Positions 1 through 9,216 are shown, counted from the first letter of the stretch. The stretch is 57,191 bases of DNA from Desulfosporosinus sp. (GCA_031292095.1 JARLHU010000184.1:1-57191); one strand, 5' to 3'. Numbers and translations are program-made. Notes: generated by a model not told the origin, from the sequence alone.

Positions 1-864
1 TGTGGAGGATAAATAGTTGGAATCATTTCGCCAGTTATACAAATAAAAAGTCCCCATAGGGACTGTTTCAATGGTTCCATTTGGAAGTATGAGGTTAAGG
101 TACGGTTTGAGAGGTTGTTTCTTTTGTAAGTTCCCAAGATAAAGATTGAAGTTGTTTAGACTGTTGGCAATACTAGCGTGAACCTCTTTAGGAGGGGCGC
201 TATTGCATAAAGGGTCGAACTCCTCTAAGATGTCCAGATCGAAAAGGTTCTGGCCTGTCCAGAGAAATTGTTCGCCGAATACCACCTCCGCAAGATGAAC
301 CCTCCGGTACGGTTTATTGGTAGAGTAGAACGTCACATCGACTTCGACAATATCGTTTAACTGTTCGCTCCAAAAGTAATTTGTTGAGTTTGGGGTGACG
401 GTGTATGTGGTTTGCTGTGCAAGATTGTCCGTCGTTACTACTTGGAGGGAATTACAATAATCTCCGGTCAAGGGGGAAAACACAAAGGTCAATCCGATGC
501 TCGTAAAGGGCACAGATTGTGTCAAGGTGAGCGTCGGATAATCCACAGCAAAATTTCCACTCGCGTCAGAGATCGCATCGCTCCACCAACCAAGTGAGTC
601 GGTCACAACCATGTCCGATGGCTTAGGCGGAGTGAAGAAACTCCCATCAAGTAGTAGATAGTTAGACTCACCACTCATATATTTCCGGGTTTGGGTTAGT
701 CCATCAGTCGCCTGAGCGACACCACCAATTTCCGCTATAGAGTTAGAAGTTGGCGTGCAATTACTCTGAGCCATCGCGTCCACAAGGTCAAATTCTACCG
801 TCGCGGATAGTGCGCGGGGGAAGATAGATATGCTGTCGTGAAAGTTCTGAGTTACGTTAAGCAT
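1..864 (-). CDS. Phage tail/baseplate-type protein, partial
   Basis: The frame is open from an ATG at 864 down to base 1 with no stop, so the C-terminus lies outside the window; 288 codons are visible. A GGGGG ribosome binding site sits 8 bases before the ATG. The product begins MLNVTQNFHDSISIF and is rich in Thr, Ser, Asn and aromatic residues, as tail and baseplate proteins often are. It follows the tape measure and DUF6711 genes in the late operon, where a distal-tail, tail-endopeptidase or baseplate protein is expected. I see no catalytic motif. Assignment rests on position and composition only. Confidence 0.6.
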   Translation of the reverse strand, partial: MLNVTQNFHDSISIFPRALSATVEFDLVDAMAQSNCTPTSNSIAEIGGVAQATDGLTQTRKYMSGESNYLLLDGSFFTPPKPSDMVVTDSLGWWSDAISDASGNFAVDYPTLTLTQSVPFTSIGLTFVFSPLTGDYCNSLQVVTTDNLAQQTTYTVTPNSTNYFWSEQLNDIVEVDVTFYSTNKPYRRVHLAEVVFGEQFLWTGQNLFDLDILEEFDPLCNSAPPKEVHASIANSLNNFNLYLGNLQKKQPLKPYLNLILPNGTIETVPMGTFYLYNWRNDSNYLSST

Positions 865-876
865 AAGCCATTCCCC

Positions 877-1242
877 CTAACATTCGATAATGTCACATTT
901 GATATTGTTAAAGGTCACATTCCCCAAAGTGTCGATCTTAACGTCGTCATAGGATAAATCGCCAGCATAAAACTGGCCAGTGTAAGAGCCACCAGACGCA
1001 CTCGGATCAAGAATAGTAAAAGTGAACTGAGGTGTACTTGTTTTCGCTAAACCAATGAAACCATAAAGTTGTGCCGCTGACATAGTGCCCCACACAATGT
1101 CGTAGGTTCTCTTATTGGCGATATACTGGAGGTTCATAGTTCCCGCCGCGTTCCGCTTACTGTCCCCAATCATAAAGAGGTTGTTCGTCACTTTCTGAGG
1201 TTCAGGAAGGGCCGAACCGTTGATCGTCAAGGTTGCCGCCAT
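877..1242 (-). CDS. Small tail protein, DUF6711-like
   Basis: This 121-residue protein opens with MAATLTINGSALPEP, then a conserved-looking core with 'RNAAGTMNLQYIANKRTYDIVW' type spacing and a C-terminal aromatic/Asp pattern (FYAGDLSYDD). From memory this resembles the DUF6711 family of phage proteins that sits directly after the tape measure gene in Firmicutes siphophages. The role is probably in the tail tip or baseplate hub, but no enzymatic function is visible. It lies 14 bases after the tape measure stop and ends just before the next tail gene, so it belongs to the late operon. Confidence 0.6.
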   Translation of the reverse strand: MAATLTINGSALPEPQKVTNNLFMIGDSKRNAAGTMNLQYIANKRTYDIVWGTMSAAQLYGFIGLAKTSTPQFTFTILDPSASGGSYTGQFYAGDLSYDDVKIDTLGNVTFNNIKCDIIEC

Positions 1243-1256
1243 ATCATCACACCTAC

Positions 1257-4079
1257 CTATTTCGGCAAATTATAGCTGGAGTTGTACCCGATGGTTGTTC
1301 CCTGCCTGTCACTTTCATTGATGGTGTATTGATAAAGCGTTCTTGCGAGGGTTCTTCCATCCAGTTTCAGCGTTACGTTGATTGGTTGGGACGAGGACGA
1401 ATTACTACCCCCGTTTGAAGGCTTTGCGGCCCCACTGAGCATGGTGTCAAGTTGGCTGAGAGGAATTACAGCCTCCGGCCCGGCTTCCCCAAACACACCA
1501 AGAGTCGCCGATGTGACGATACCACCTGAAGCAAACGCGGGGATCGTGCTCCCCATGTTGGAAACTAAACCAGATAAGGCTGTCCCGGCGGCTCCGATAC
1601 CCGCCACGACTGCGTCTGTGCCACCTGTCGCCAGTGTAACACCCACAAGCCCTGCGGCGGCTCCCAGTGGAACAAGCCAGCCCTTGTTACTTTCAACCCA
1701 GTTAGAAACCCCTGTGTACGCTCCAGAAACAGTACTCCAAATACTCGAACTGACCGAGGGAATTACTGTCCCAGTGAGTTGCGCGAGTTTCTGCATCATT
1801 GCGATGACTTGGTTCAGGGTGTTGGCGATGGATTGCCCGATGGAGTTGGCCCAAGATACTGCCATGCTTTCTGTTGCGGTGAACACTTGGTTGAAGTCGT
1901 TGTGGAGGTTATTCACAAAGGATGAAATGCACGTTCCAGCATTGGACACAAATGTTTCAAACTCCTGCGAAGCATCAACCTCCCAAGTGTGGATGGATGA
2001 AGCCGCCGATGCAAAATCTCTAGCCACAGATGTTTGGAAGTTGGAGAACGCGGAAACAGCCACAAACTCCCACGACTGGACAACATTTTGTGCCCCGGCA
2101 AATACTGTCGCCGCGACGGTTCCCCAAGTCCGACATGTAGCCGCCACAGTGTTAAAACACGCGACCGCGATCGTTTGCCACCCGGTCAACTTGTTCTGCA
2201 TTGAAAGAAGTGTGGCTGTCAGAACAGCCTCTCCAAGTACAGAAACAGGTACATTAATGAGTTTGGGAGCAAAGGAGTCGAGTTTATTGCGCATAGTTCC
2301 ATAAGCCGGTTCTGTCTGATCTTTCACCCCAATCGGAACCGTCACACTTGTTGGGAGAGATCCAATTTCCACCTTGAGGTTTTCCACAACAGGAGTCACC
2401 ATGTCAAGCGCGGGGAAAAGGACTGGTGGCACTGGTGGGATTGGAGGTATCGGCGGGATTGGAGGCATTTTAAAACTGATAGGAATAACGATTCCCTTGG
2501 TCTTATTGTCAAGGGCCGACATATCTGGAGTGGTGGATGGCATCGTGGGAGGTGTTGGTGTGCCGCCCGGACCTCCTCCAGTTCCACTTTGATTTGCTAT
2601 ATTGTGGAGTTGGTCAAAACTCATAGTGTTTGCATTGAGGGATTTTCCTAAAGCCTGTTGTGCTGCGTTCTGGTTGTTCGCAGCTGTGGTCGCGTTGTCC
2701 ATGGCCTCTGCCGCCGCGTTAGTTCCGGTTCCATAGTCGAACACCGACGCATAATTCGCGGCCCATTGCTCCCCGATACTGCTAAAGTCTAAAGCCAAAA
2801 GGTCGCTGATCGCAGTATGGACATCTTCAGCGAAGAGAGTGATATCCCGGATCGCCCCAGCGATAAAGTTCCCTAAACTAACAAACTCTTCTTCAACCCA
2901 AATGAGTGCGGTTTTAAGCTCAGTAAGGGCCGGAATGAGGGCTTCGCTCAGATTACGCTTCATTTCATCCCAGTCTTTGTCTAGCCGGGCCTGTTTCTCA
3001 GAAAGGGTGTCTGCTTGTGTCCCATAGTAGCCTGTGAACTGCCCGGTCTTTTCGAGAATTAACTGGTATGCCGCCATTGAAGTTTGGGCATCCGTCATCG
3101 TCTGCCCTTGCTTGATTAGGCCCATCCTCAGGGCTTCGTTTTTAACATCTGTTGATGTAATCCTGATACCGAGTTCCATAAGGCCCCGCGTTTGGCCCAT
3201 GACACCTTTCTGGAGGGCATCAAACGCGGTTGAAGGATCAACACCCCGCAGTTTACCAAGGTCGTAGGATAGTTGGGTGATCTTCTCCGACATGATCTCG
3301 GCCTCAGTAGGGTCAAAGCCCAACATGCGGGAGTTAAGGTATTCCTTGCCCATCATATCCTTGAGGTTTTCTTGAACCACCCCATAGGAGTCGCTCAATT
3401 TCTTAGTGAATTCCTCGGCCTGATCGGACATAAGGCCCATGGACGATTGAAACTGTCGCTCCGCGTCTTGGGTTTCCTGCGCGAAATCTGAGACACTTTT
3501 TCCCCATTCATATATCTTATCAACGAACATGACCGCGAGGCCAAGCGCGAAGAGTTCGGGAAGCGCGGTGTTGATGATATCACCAGCCGCCGCGAGTTTA
3601 CCCGCCATACCGACGCTTGAATCGCCGATAGCCGCGAACGATGCCACAAGTGATTCCTTCAACTCTTGGTACTTCGCCATGGAGGTACTTACATAGGCTG
3701 TGCTCGCATCAGTGCTCGCTTGGAAACTTTTAATCGCACCATTCGCGAAGGAAGCATGGATGTTGTTGGCTTCAGTGAGTGCCGCTTCGTAGGCTGAAAT
3801 ATCAAGCCCAGCCTGTTGGAATGTTTCTCGCACTCGCGATTGGAAGGTCGATAAACTCTCCCCGGATTCCTGAACGAAGTCCACGATTACACGCTGTCCC
3901 GACTGGATCGCTTCGACAAGGTTGGTGCTACTAACGTGCGGCAGACCAAACGATTTAAGTGCCGCGAGGGATTCGTCGCGAAAGGTGAGGATGGTATTTT
4001 GGGCTTCTTTCATGGACGCGCTCAGAGGGGATACGTCGGCTCCGACACGCGCGATAATATTACTGACTGTTTCGCCCAC
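1257..4079 (-). CDS. Tail tape measure protein
   Basis: At 940 residues this is the longest late gene, in the canonical place after the tail chaperone pair. Tape measure proteins set tail length and pass through the tube during DNA ejection. Residues 1-400 are helical and Ala/Glu/Gln-rich. A Pro-rich stretch of repeated IPP/VPP units lies near residue 570. A hydrophobic Ala/Gly region follows at about 790-850, then a segment reading SGGIVTSATLGVFGEAGPEA, a signature I know from the C-termini of many siphophage tape measures. The start fits the upstream gene spacing. No lysozyme or peptidase motif is evident. Confidence 0.92.
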   Translation of the reverse strand: MGETVSNIIARVGADVSPLSASMKEAQNTILTFRDESLAALKSFGLPHVSSTNLVEAIQSGQRVIVDFVQESGESLSTFQSRVRETFQQAGLDISAYEAALTEANNIHASFANGAIKSFQASTDASTAYVSTSMAKYQELKESLVASFAAIGDSSVGMAGKLAAAGDIINTALPELFALGLAVMFVDKIYEWGKSVSDFAQETQDAERQFQSSMGLMSDQAEEFTKKLSDSYGVVQENLKDMMGKEYLNSRMLGFDPTEAEIMSEKITQLSYDLGKLRGVDPSTAFDALQKGVMGQTRGLMELGIRITSTDVKNEALRMGLIKQGQTMTDAQTSMAAYQLILEKTGQFTGYYGTQADTLSEKQARLDKDWDEMKRNLSEALIPALTELKTALIWVEEEFVSLGNFIAGAIRDITLFAEDVHTAISDLLALDFSSIGEQWAANYASVFDYGTGTNAAAEAMDNATTAANNQNAAQQALGKSLNANTMSFDQLHNIANQSGTGGGPGGTPTPPTMPSTTPDMSALDNKTKGIVIPISFKMPPIPPIPPIPPVPPVLFPALDMVTPVVENLKVEIGSLPTSVTVPIGVKDQTEPAYGTMRNKLDSFAPKLINVPVSVLGEAVLTATLLSMQNKLTGWQTIAVACFNTVAATCRTWGTVAATVFAGAQNVVQSWEFVAVSAFSNFQTSVARDFASAASSIHTWEVDASQEFETFVSNAGTCISSFVNNLHNDFNQVFTATESMAVSWANSIGQSIANTLNQVIAMMQKLAQLTGTVIPSVSSSIWSTVSGAYTGVSNWVESNKGWLVPLGAAAGLVGVTLATGGTDAVVAGIGAAGTALSGLVSNMGSTIPAFASGGIVTSATLGVFGEAGPEAVIPLSQLDTMLSGAAKPSNGGSNSSSSQPINVTLKLDGRTLARTLYQYTINESDRQGTTIGYNSSYNLPK

Positions 4080-4094
4080 TCTCGCATCTCCTTT

Positions 4095-5005
4095 CTAAGC
4101 CCGGAACACTAAGATGGTGTATAGTTGGCTTAAATATTTGACGTTTACGAGTCCAGGACCTAGGGTGTACACGTCTTTGACTGGGGCTAAGACCACACCA
4201 TCCAGAGAAACCGCGACTTCAGGAAGGTGGAGTGTGAGGGTTTCCTCTTCCAACCTGTAAATATAACTAAAAACGCCCACATCAAATTCTGGTGTGAGCA
4301 CTAAAGGAATGTTAAATTTAAAATCAAGGACATTTTCCACTGGGTCAAGCATCATGCTTTTTAAGAACTCAAACATATCTTCGCCGCTTTGAGCCTCGAA
4401 AGAAAGACTGCCCACGATCTTGTCGTAAAACTCAGAAGGTTTTTCCACTTGTGCAAAGCACCCGGTATAGTAAGCGTTCCTTATATCACGGTACATCGTT
4501 TCTTTCTGCGTTTCGGTGTAAGCCTCGACGATGAGGTTATATTCGACTGGAGTTAAATCCCAAAATTCACTGGGCCTAACTCCGGCGCGAATGGCGGTCT
4601 TATAAATCTCGTACCAGTCCCAACTTAAATCGCTGTTCCCTGTGGAAGTTCCGGAGCCATTTCCTGCGCCATTTCTGGGACTTCCAAAACTGCGTCCGGT
4701 GGTTGCTCCGTTACCACCGTTGATTCGTTTTTTCCAAAAGTCTCATTGATGCTCTCAAAGGCTTTTTTGATGGCTGTGTTGATGTCGCTAAAGTCGTCGA
4801 TCAAGTCCATAACTTTATCGGCGGTAATATCGGGGATCTCACGGCGTAGGGATTCGGCGAGGATTTCTGCCACTTGGTCAAAGGTGAGCTCTTTCAAATT
4901 CCACTTGTCTACATTCGCTCCGAACACCTTCTCAAGTTTGGCAATACCCCTAAACCCTAATTTCAAAGACCGTTCTTGGTCGAGCACATAAGTTACTGCT
5001 AACAT
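4095..5005 (-). CDS. Tail assembly chaperone GT, made by -1 frameshift
   Basis: Downstream of the first chaperone frame a second frame ends at 4095. Its only ATG (4496) is internal; the frame stays open upstream through the end of the first ORF, back past the heptamer A-AAA-AAC at 4727-4733. After the slip the product runs through a Gly/Asn/Thr-rich linker and then the segment DWYEIYKTAIRAGVRPSEFW, typical of tail-chaperone T domains. This matches the lambda G/GT arrangement: a minority fusion needed for tail assembly on the tape measure protein but absent from the virion. The frame was read directly; the function is family knowledge. Confidence 0.85.
4625..5005 (-). CDS. Tail assembly chaperone G-like protein
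   Basis: Of two possible starts I prefer the ATG at 5005, which has GGAGG 7 bases upstream; the ATG at 5023 lacks a good site. The resulting 126-residue acidic protein begins MLAVTYVLDQERSLKLGFRG, a style seen in siphophage tail chaperones that resemble lambda gpG. It lies between the major tail protein and the tape measure gene. Near its C-terminus the mRNA carries a slippery heptamer that diverts some ribosomes into the GT frame. The final 40 residues are low-complexity Pro/Glu/Val/Met-rich. Confidence 0.85.
   Translation of the reverse strand: MLAVTYVLDQERSLKLGFRGIAKLEKVFGANVDKWNLKELTFDQVAEILAESLRREIPDITADKVMDLIDDFSDINTAIKKAFESINETFGKNESTVVTEQPPDAVLEVPEMAQEMAPELPQGTAI
4727..4733 (-). promoter_or_regulatory. 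-1 ribosomal frameshift heptamer A-AAA-AAC
   Basis: On the minus strand the zero-frame codons are GGA-AAA-AAC, giving the classic X-XXY-YYZ slippery heptamer. The -1 frame entered here has no stop until 4095, while the zero frame stops at 4625. Confidence 0.85.
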
Positions 5006-5035
5006 CAAAGCGCCTCCATACATAGTTTATTTTTA

Positions 5036-5065
5036 GGCCCCAAGGTTCGCACAGTCCTTGGGGCC
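5036..5065 (-). terminator. Strong hairpin after major tail protein gene
   Basis: A perfect 10-bp inverted repeat (GGCCCCAAGG and its complement around a 10-base loop) lies 13 bases after the major tail protein stop. On the minus strand the following bases are A-rich rather than a U-run, so it may be an attenuator or mRNA-stabilising hairpin more than a full terminator. Confidence 0.65.
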
Positions 5066-5077
5066 ACCTTAGTTTAA

Positions 5078-5809
5078 TTAGGAAATTCGTACTGCGATAA
5101 TGCTGTAGGTTAGTGGGGTTAGCCCACTTCCAGCTACAACAAGGTCGATCTTGTGGGAACCGACGCTCGCATAAGGGATCGTTGGAGAAACCGAACCAGT
5201 GTTGAATGTTCCTTGGTTCATACCATCAACGTACATCGTGTACTGTTGCTGAACACCTGCAGTTGGTGTCACAGTAATGGTCGTATTGGTTGTAAAGGTG
5301 TAGGCGTAGGCATAAACACCGTTGGCGAACGTCGGTGACAATGTTCCGGCTGTCCCCGTGAAGGTCATGCCGCTCAATCCAGAGGTGGGTGAAGTTCCAA
5401 TACTGGGTTGACCATTGATTTGCAGGGACAATTTAAAGTCTAGCGCTTTGGTCATATCCACATTGGTCGCGAGGTCGAGTTCTTCGATGAAGGCGCTCGC
5501 TGTCCAACTTGCCCCGGTAATCGAAGGGAACGTCAAAGTGTAGGTATCGACCGTTCCATTGACAAATTTGTTGTAGAGAAGGTTTTGCCCAGAATCCGCA
5601 GTATTGAAAAAGCCTTCTGCGACAATCTTTCCGGGGTCGGCGATTCCTGCGAGGAATTGCTTGAATCCCCCTGGACTCGATAGCGTGGTGACATCGATAG
5701 CATTTCTCTTTAATTGAGGACTTGTGATCTTGGTAATCGTTCCGATGGTGGTGGCCCCTACCTGAAGAATCGCGCCAATACCATTTGCGAGATTAGCCAA
5801 AAAAGACAC
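5078..5809 (-). CDS. Major tail (tube) protein with C-terminal Ig-like domain
   Basis: The 243-residue protein has an N-terminal tube domain (about 1-150, including TTLSSPGGFKQFLAGIADPG), as in Firmicutes siphophage major tail proteins. A Thr-rich beta domain of about 90 residues follows, with TFTTNTTITVTP and a repeat-like Gly/Ser pattern, probably an immunoglobulin-like decoration displayed on the tail surface. The gene lies between the tail terminator and the chaperones, as expected. A strong hairpin directly follows it, consistent with high-level expression of a structural protein. Confidence 0.87.
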   Translation of the reverse strand: MSFLANLANGIGAILQVGATTIGTITKITSPQLKRNAIDVTTLSSPGGFKQFLAGIADPGKIVAEGFFNTADSGQNLLYNKFVNGTVDTYTLTFPSITGASWTASAFIEELDLATNVDMTKALDFKLSLQINGQPSIGTSPTSGLSGMTFTGTAGTLSPTFANGVYAYAYTFTTNTTITVTPTAGVQQQYTMYVDGMNQGTFNTGSVSPTIPYASVGSHKIDLVVAGSGLTPLTYSIIAVRIS

Positions 5810-5817
5810 CGCCTTTC

Positions 5818-6228
5818 CTAATAGGTGTTATGATATAGTTCAAAATCTAGGGTTCCTTGGTAGAGCCGCGACCGGGCCTCTTGCATCAGTGCGGGAGTGG
5901 TGTGGAAATCATCAACGACGGAAATGTTCTGAACAAAAATACCACCTACAGTTGTAAGTGGTATGGTGTCGAGGAGCACCCTTATGCGTTGCTGTACATC
6001 CAAAAGCGCCCAAGAATCTGTATGGTATATTTCGATGATATACCCGCTAGTGAACAAACCGTTGTTTGAACTTAAGTCCTGATCGCAATCGCGTTTGTAT
6101 CGTCTTAACACACAGTAAGGCGTTGGAACCGGGTCGAAAATCGCTAGGTAGTACATCTGATATTCGGTCTGGCCCATGAAGTCAGGGATGTTTGCTTTTA
6201 TAAGAGAGTACAAACCATCTTCGATCAT
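5818..6228 (-). CDS. Tail terminator protein
   Basis: This 136-residue protein occupies the standard slot between the HK97-gp10-like gene and the major tail protein gene. Sequences in this position usually cap the tail tube and join it to the head. Its alternating hydrophobic pattern with LLDVQQRIRVLLDTIP and a final 'GTLDFELYH' strand resembles DUF3168-type tail terminators. It overlaps the upstream gene by 4 bases, so the two are probably translationally coupled. Confidence 0.65.
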   Translation of the reverse strand: MIEDGLYSLIKANIPDFMGQTEYQMYYLAIFDPVPTPYCVLRRYKRDCDQDLSSNNGLFTSGYIIEIYHTDSWALLDVQQRIRVLLDTIPLTTVGGIFVQNISVVDDFHTTPALMQEARSRLYQGTLDFELYHNTY

Positions 6229-6686
6229 TTATTGGCCACCGCCTTATCAAGCCCCACCACTAACTCCTGAAGTATTTCGTCTTTGATTTCGTCGTAATGT
6301 TTTGTCAAGGCGTACTTCAAGAAGTGGCTGCCCTCAATCACCCTACCACTTCGGGTTGTAAACTTTAGGTCTTTAAAGTGTGCATACCACGCAGTGTTGA
6401 TGATATATACCTTTTTACCTTTTTTTGATTTTTCAGCTTGGATGCTCAACGCATTTAAAAGGTCGCCGCCACTGTGTTGCTCAGTCTTCCCTTGCCGCCC
6501 TAAGAATGTCGCGTTGGTTGGCTTGAGGTTTGTGCGCGCGAATTTAAGAGCCATGGTCGCGCCAGATTTAGCCGCCTTAGTGACGACAGACTGTGGGAGG
6601 TTCTCGATCATCTGAAGTTTGGCCATGAAGTCATCGACATCAATACTTGACTCCGATGCGTTCGATCCCGATTCATAGTAAGACAT
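6225..6686 (-). CDS. HK97 gp10-family tail-completion protein
   Basis: The 153-residue product has the features of the HK97 gp10 family: an N-terminal helix with 'FMAKLQMIENLPQSVVTKAAKSG', a central basic region (RTNLKPTNATFLGRQGKTE), and a C-terminal 'SHFLKYALTKHYDEIKDEI' helix. Such proteins join the head-tail neck. The gene sits between the head closure protein and the tail terminator genes and overlaps the latter by 4 bases. Confidence 0.8.
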   Translation of the reverse strand: MSYYESGSNASESSIDVDDFMAKLQMIENLPQSVVTKAAKSGATMALKFARTNLKPTNATFLGRQGKTEQHSGGDLLNALSIQAEKSKKGKKVYIINTAWYAHFKDLKFTTRSGRVIEGSHFLKYALTKHYDEIKDEILQELVVGLDKAVANK

Positions 6687-6694
6687 TGCTTCAC

Positions 6695-7009
6695 CTACTT
6701 TTCCAGCTTGCAGATGATCCGGGTCTCCCGGTGCAAGCCACTAACGTCCTCCGCTACCTGGACTAAATACCTGTTATTATTAAAAAACACGTACATACCC
6801 TGCTGAGGAAGTGAACTGTATCTTATCCGGAATTCACAATCGGCCTCAGTATGCATTTGGGATGCGCCGACATACATTCGACCATTGTTGGGTATATAAG
6901 CAGCTTTAAATGTTGCGACATTGACATAGCTTTCGCCTTTGTTGCCCACTGGATTTTGAGCACCAGCCCGAGTTTGAAGCGCGATACTGCTGCGCATATC
7001 GTACTTCAT
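6695..7009 (-). CDS. Head closure (head-tail joining) protein
   Basis: The 104-residue protein follows the SPP1 gp16/HK97 head-tail joining pattern: a short beta-rich sequence starting with a basic strand (MKYDMRSSIALQTRAG), a central GRMYVGASQMHTEADCEFRIRY, and a final RETRIICKLEK strand. Such proteins close the portal channel after packaging. It overlaps the upstream connector gene by 4 bases (ATGA-type junction). Confidence 0.75.
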   Translation of the reverse strand: MKYDMRSSIALQTRAGAQNPVGNKGESYVNVATFKAAYIPNNGRMYVGASQMHTEADCEFRIRYSSLPQQGMYVFFNNNRYLVQVAEDVSGLHRETRIICKLEK

Positions 7010-7302
7010 GAACTGCTCACCGCCTGGTACGTACTAGAATTCATAAGATAAATTTTCAGTTTCTCGTAAGCGCTCGTGAATGCTTCGGCATTATCGGTGT
7101 CGTAACCGAAGTTCGCCTTGCAGTAAGTCGTTATGGCCTTTTTGATGAGTGAATCCGTGGCAGCACCCACCAACGTAGGGTCCACCCCTACGTCGATAAG
7201 TTCTGTTTGTACAGCACCAATTAAGTCCTGGATCTCTACATCAAAGGAGGTATCGCTCGCGTCAATTCTCAGGTAAGACCGGATATCATCCATTAGCGCC
7301 AT
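7006..7302 (-). CDS. Head-tail connector (gp6-like)
   Basis: This 98-residue, mostly helical acidic protein starts MALMDDIRSYLRIDASDTSFD, a typical opening of the gp6-like/Phage_connect family, with a conserved 'A.TTYCKANFGYD' segment in the middle. Such adaptors bind the portal ring and prepare it for the closure protein. Gene order (capsid, accessory head protein, connector, closure) supports the call. Confidence 0.8.
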   Translation of the reverse strand: MALMDDIRSYLRIDASDTSFDVEIQDLIGAVQTELIDVGVDPTLVGAATDSLIKKAITTYCKANFGYDTDNAEAFTSAYEKLKIYLMNSSTYQAVSSS

Positions 7303-7305
7303 AAC

Positions 7306-7896
7306 TTAACCTGGCACGACGAGGTATATATCCACGACATTTCCAGCCAACGCGCTCGCTAGCGTTACTGTATTGTTACAAAGGTTAACAGCATCCACGG
7401 TCACTGTCGGAGCTGTGGATTCCAGCACATTGTTGTTATAGGCCATTCGTACCACGTTTTTAGTGAGAGTGTAGGGCAACCCTAGTTTTGAGCCGATCCC
7501 AACGCTCACACCATCGCCTCCACCGGACTGGATTGGCAGGTCAACTTCGGTGACGGTAGCGAAGGCTTTTAAACCCACGACTACGGCTGTTCCTGCGAGT
7601 GCGATGGTTTCACTGATACTGGCTCCCGCATAATCGGTTCCCTTCACGACAACACTCCCTGTGCTCCCCGCGAGAGCGCCTTTTATAACAACGTTTCTCA
7701 CTACGGCGGGATTCGTAATGCCGAGGGTGATGACCTGAGGTACGGCAGTCAGCAGCGTATTCGCTAGAACAGCGGTGTTGCTAATCGCCACAGGCGTTAT
7801 CTCATAGAGAGCTTCCTGACACCAAGTGCAAGTGACTCCTGGTGCATTTGTTTGGATTAATTCCCCCATGAAGGGGTTCATAGCAGCGATGGACAT
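7306..7896 (-). CDS. Accessory head protein, possible decoration protein
   Basis: The gene lies directly after the major capsid gene. The 196-residue product is rich in Val, Ala, Gly and Thr with a repeated strand-turn pattern and short Gly/Ser motifs (SGGGDGVSVGIGSK), suggesting a beta-rich surface protein. I know similar unnamed proteins in this position of clostridial prophages and infer a capsid decoration role. There is no motif that proves it. Confidence 0.5.
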   Translation of the reverse strand: MSIAAMNPFMGELIQTNAPGVTCTWCQEALYEITPVAISNTAVLANTLLTAVPQVITLGITNPAVVRNVVIKGALAGSTGSVVVKGTDYAGASISETIALAGTAVVVGLKAFATVTEVDLPIQSGGGDGVSVGIGSKLGLPYTLTKNVVRMAYNNNVLESTAPTVTVDAVNLCNNTVTLASALAGNVVDIYLVVPG

Positions 7897-7920
7897 TGAT
7901 TTTCACCTCGCAATTTAATC

Positions 7921-9216
7921 TTAAGCATGCGGTTGAGCCATAACGAAGGCTTCTTGTTGAGAAACGCCGCCATCCCCTAGGAGCCAGCCTTTGTACCAGA
8001 CATCGTTGGAACCAAAGCCGTATTCGTAGGATTTTTCAATCAGCACATCGACGCTTAGGTTGAAATGGTAGAATCTCATGTCGCCAAAGAGAATGGTACC
8101 ATCCGGAATATAGGGTGACATGATGGCTGGATTGCCAAGAATTCGTCCGACGATGGCTGACTTGCTGTAATCTGATTGCTGGCCATCGTTGCTATCCGTA
8201 GCTAAGCCCCACTGAGGATTCTCTAGAAAGATGGGTCGTCCCAAGGCATCCTTGATCGCACACACTCCGGAATAGAGGGTATTGCTGGACATCACCCAAT
8301 AAGCGCCCGGATGGTACGGAGAAAGGAGTTTGCCTTTTAATTGCGTGAAGGTGTCGTAGGTCAATCCCGTTAAGCCTTGACCACTTTTGCCATAGATGAT
8401 TTGATTGCCACCACCCCAGGTGATCGCATTCATGATGCCTGTGGGCTGCTTATTCGTCGAGCCGGTTCCATTGAGGATCGCGTTTTCAATTGCGACCATT
8501 AATTTACGAAAGAGCTTGTCCACGATGTAGGATTCAAACGCATCGATCGACAGTTGTTCCACCACGCGGGAAACTTGAACCGTCTTAATCAAGTCGTAAG
8601 CCGAGAGAGATAAGCTGCCCAACGAATCACTACCGGGGTTTACCAAGGTTCCTTCCGATGTCCAAGCGGCATCCCCGAACACATTTTCATAAGGGATTTT
8701 CAGATTCCCTTTGAGGTTATACTTGCTGATAAACGGATAAACGGCGGAGACGATCAACATTTTTTGGATAACCATGTCTAAAGTGATCTGGGGAATCGCT
8801 GCACCCGCACTGGCGGCATCCGACGTGAAGCGAAGTTCGGAAATGTTTCTTCCGTTCCCTAGGGCATTACCTGTTTGCAAAATATTTCTTTCTTCATCTA
8901 ATAAGCTTGCTTTACCGTACTTGAGCATTTTATAAAAGGCACTGCGGTAGTCTTTGGATTTTCTCGCCTCATACATTTGATCTTCGGCAGGAGACAAACC
9001 GCCAGACCCGAAGGTTCGTTCTTCCACGGGTTTAAGAGGAATCTGTCCACTTTGAGCTTTTTGCAGCAGTTGGATCTTGTCCAGGATACCCCGTTCTTCC
9101 TTCGAGAGGGTTTCCAGTTCATCGGAGATCGCTGGAACATCCATCTCACTCCCCGATTCGATCAATCCTCGAATTTCGGTTTTACGGCTTTCAATTTCCT
9201 TAAGTCGTTTATACAT
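7921..9216 (-). CDS. HK97-fold major capsid protein
   Basis: I place the start at the ATG at 9216 (MYKRLKEIESRKTEIRGL), preceded by AAAGGCGG, rather than the upstream in-frame ATG at 9243. The first about 100 residues are a charged coiled coil, the delta domain cut off by the prohead protease in this family. The rest fits HK97-type capsid proteins: a 'NGTGSTNKQPTGI' loop, 'YWVMSSNTLYSG', 'GRPIFLENPQWG', 'TILFGDMRFYHF'. The 431-residue length is usual. It is flanked by the protease and head accessory genes and preceded by a hairpin with a T-run. Confidence 0.93.
   Translation of the reverse strand: MYKRLKEIESRKTEIRGLIESGSEMDVPAISDELETLSKEERGILDKIQLLQKAQSGQIPLKPVEERTFGSGGLSPAEDQMYEARKSKDYRSAFYKMLKYGKASLLDEERNILQTGNALGNGRNISELRFTSDAASAGAAIPQITLDMVIQKMLIVSAVYPFISKYNLKGNLKIPYENVFGDAAWTSEGTLVNPGSDSLGSLSLSAYDLIKTVQVSRVVEQLSIDAFESYIVDKLFRKLMVAIENAILNGTGSTNKQPTGIMNAITWGGGNQIIYGKSGQGLTGLTYDTFTQLKGKLLSPYHPGAYWVMSSNTLYSGVCAIKDALGRPIFLENPQWGLATDSNDGQQSDYSKSAIVGRILGNPAIMSPYIPDGTILFGDMRFYHFNLSVDVLIEKSYEYGFGSNDVWYKGWLLGDGGVSQQEAFVMAQPHA

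Noticed and set aside
1378..2304. Long plus-strand ORF opposite the tape measure gene
   Set aside because: It is a shadow of the tape measure gene on the other strand, with no ribosome binding site and no protein-like motifs.
2374..2592. Repeated Gly-Ile-Gly pattern that looks like a repeat array
   Set aside because: It is the codon repeat encoding the Pro-rich IPP/VPP stretch of the tape measure protein.
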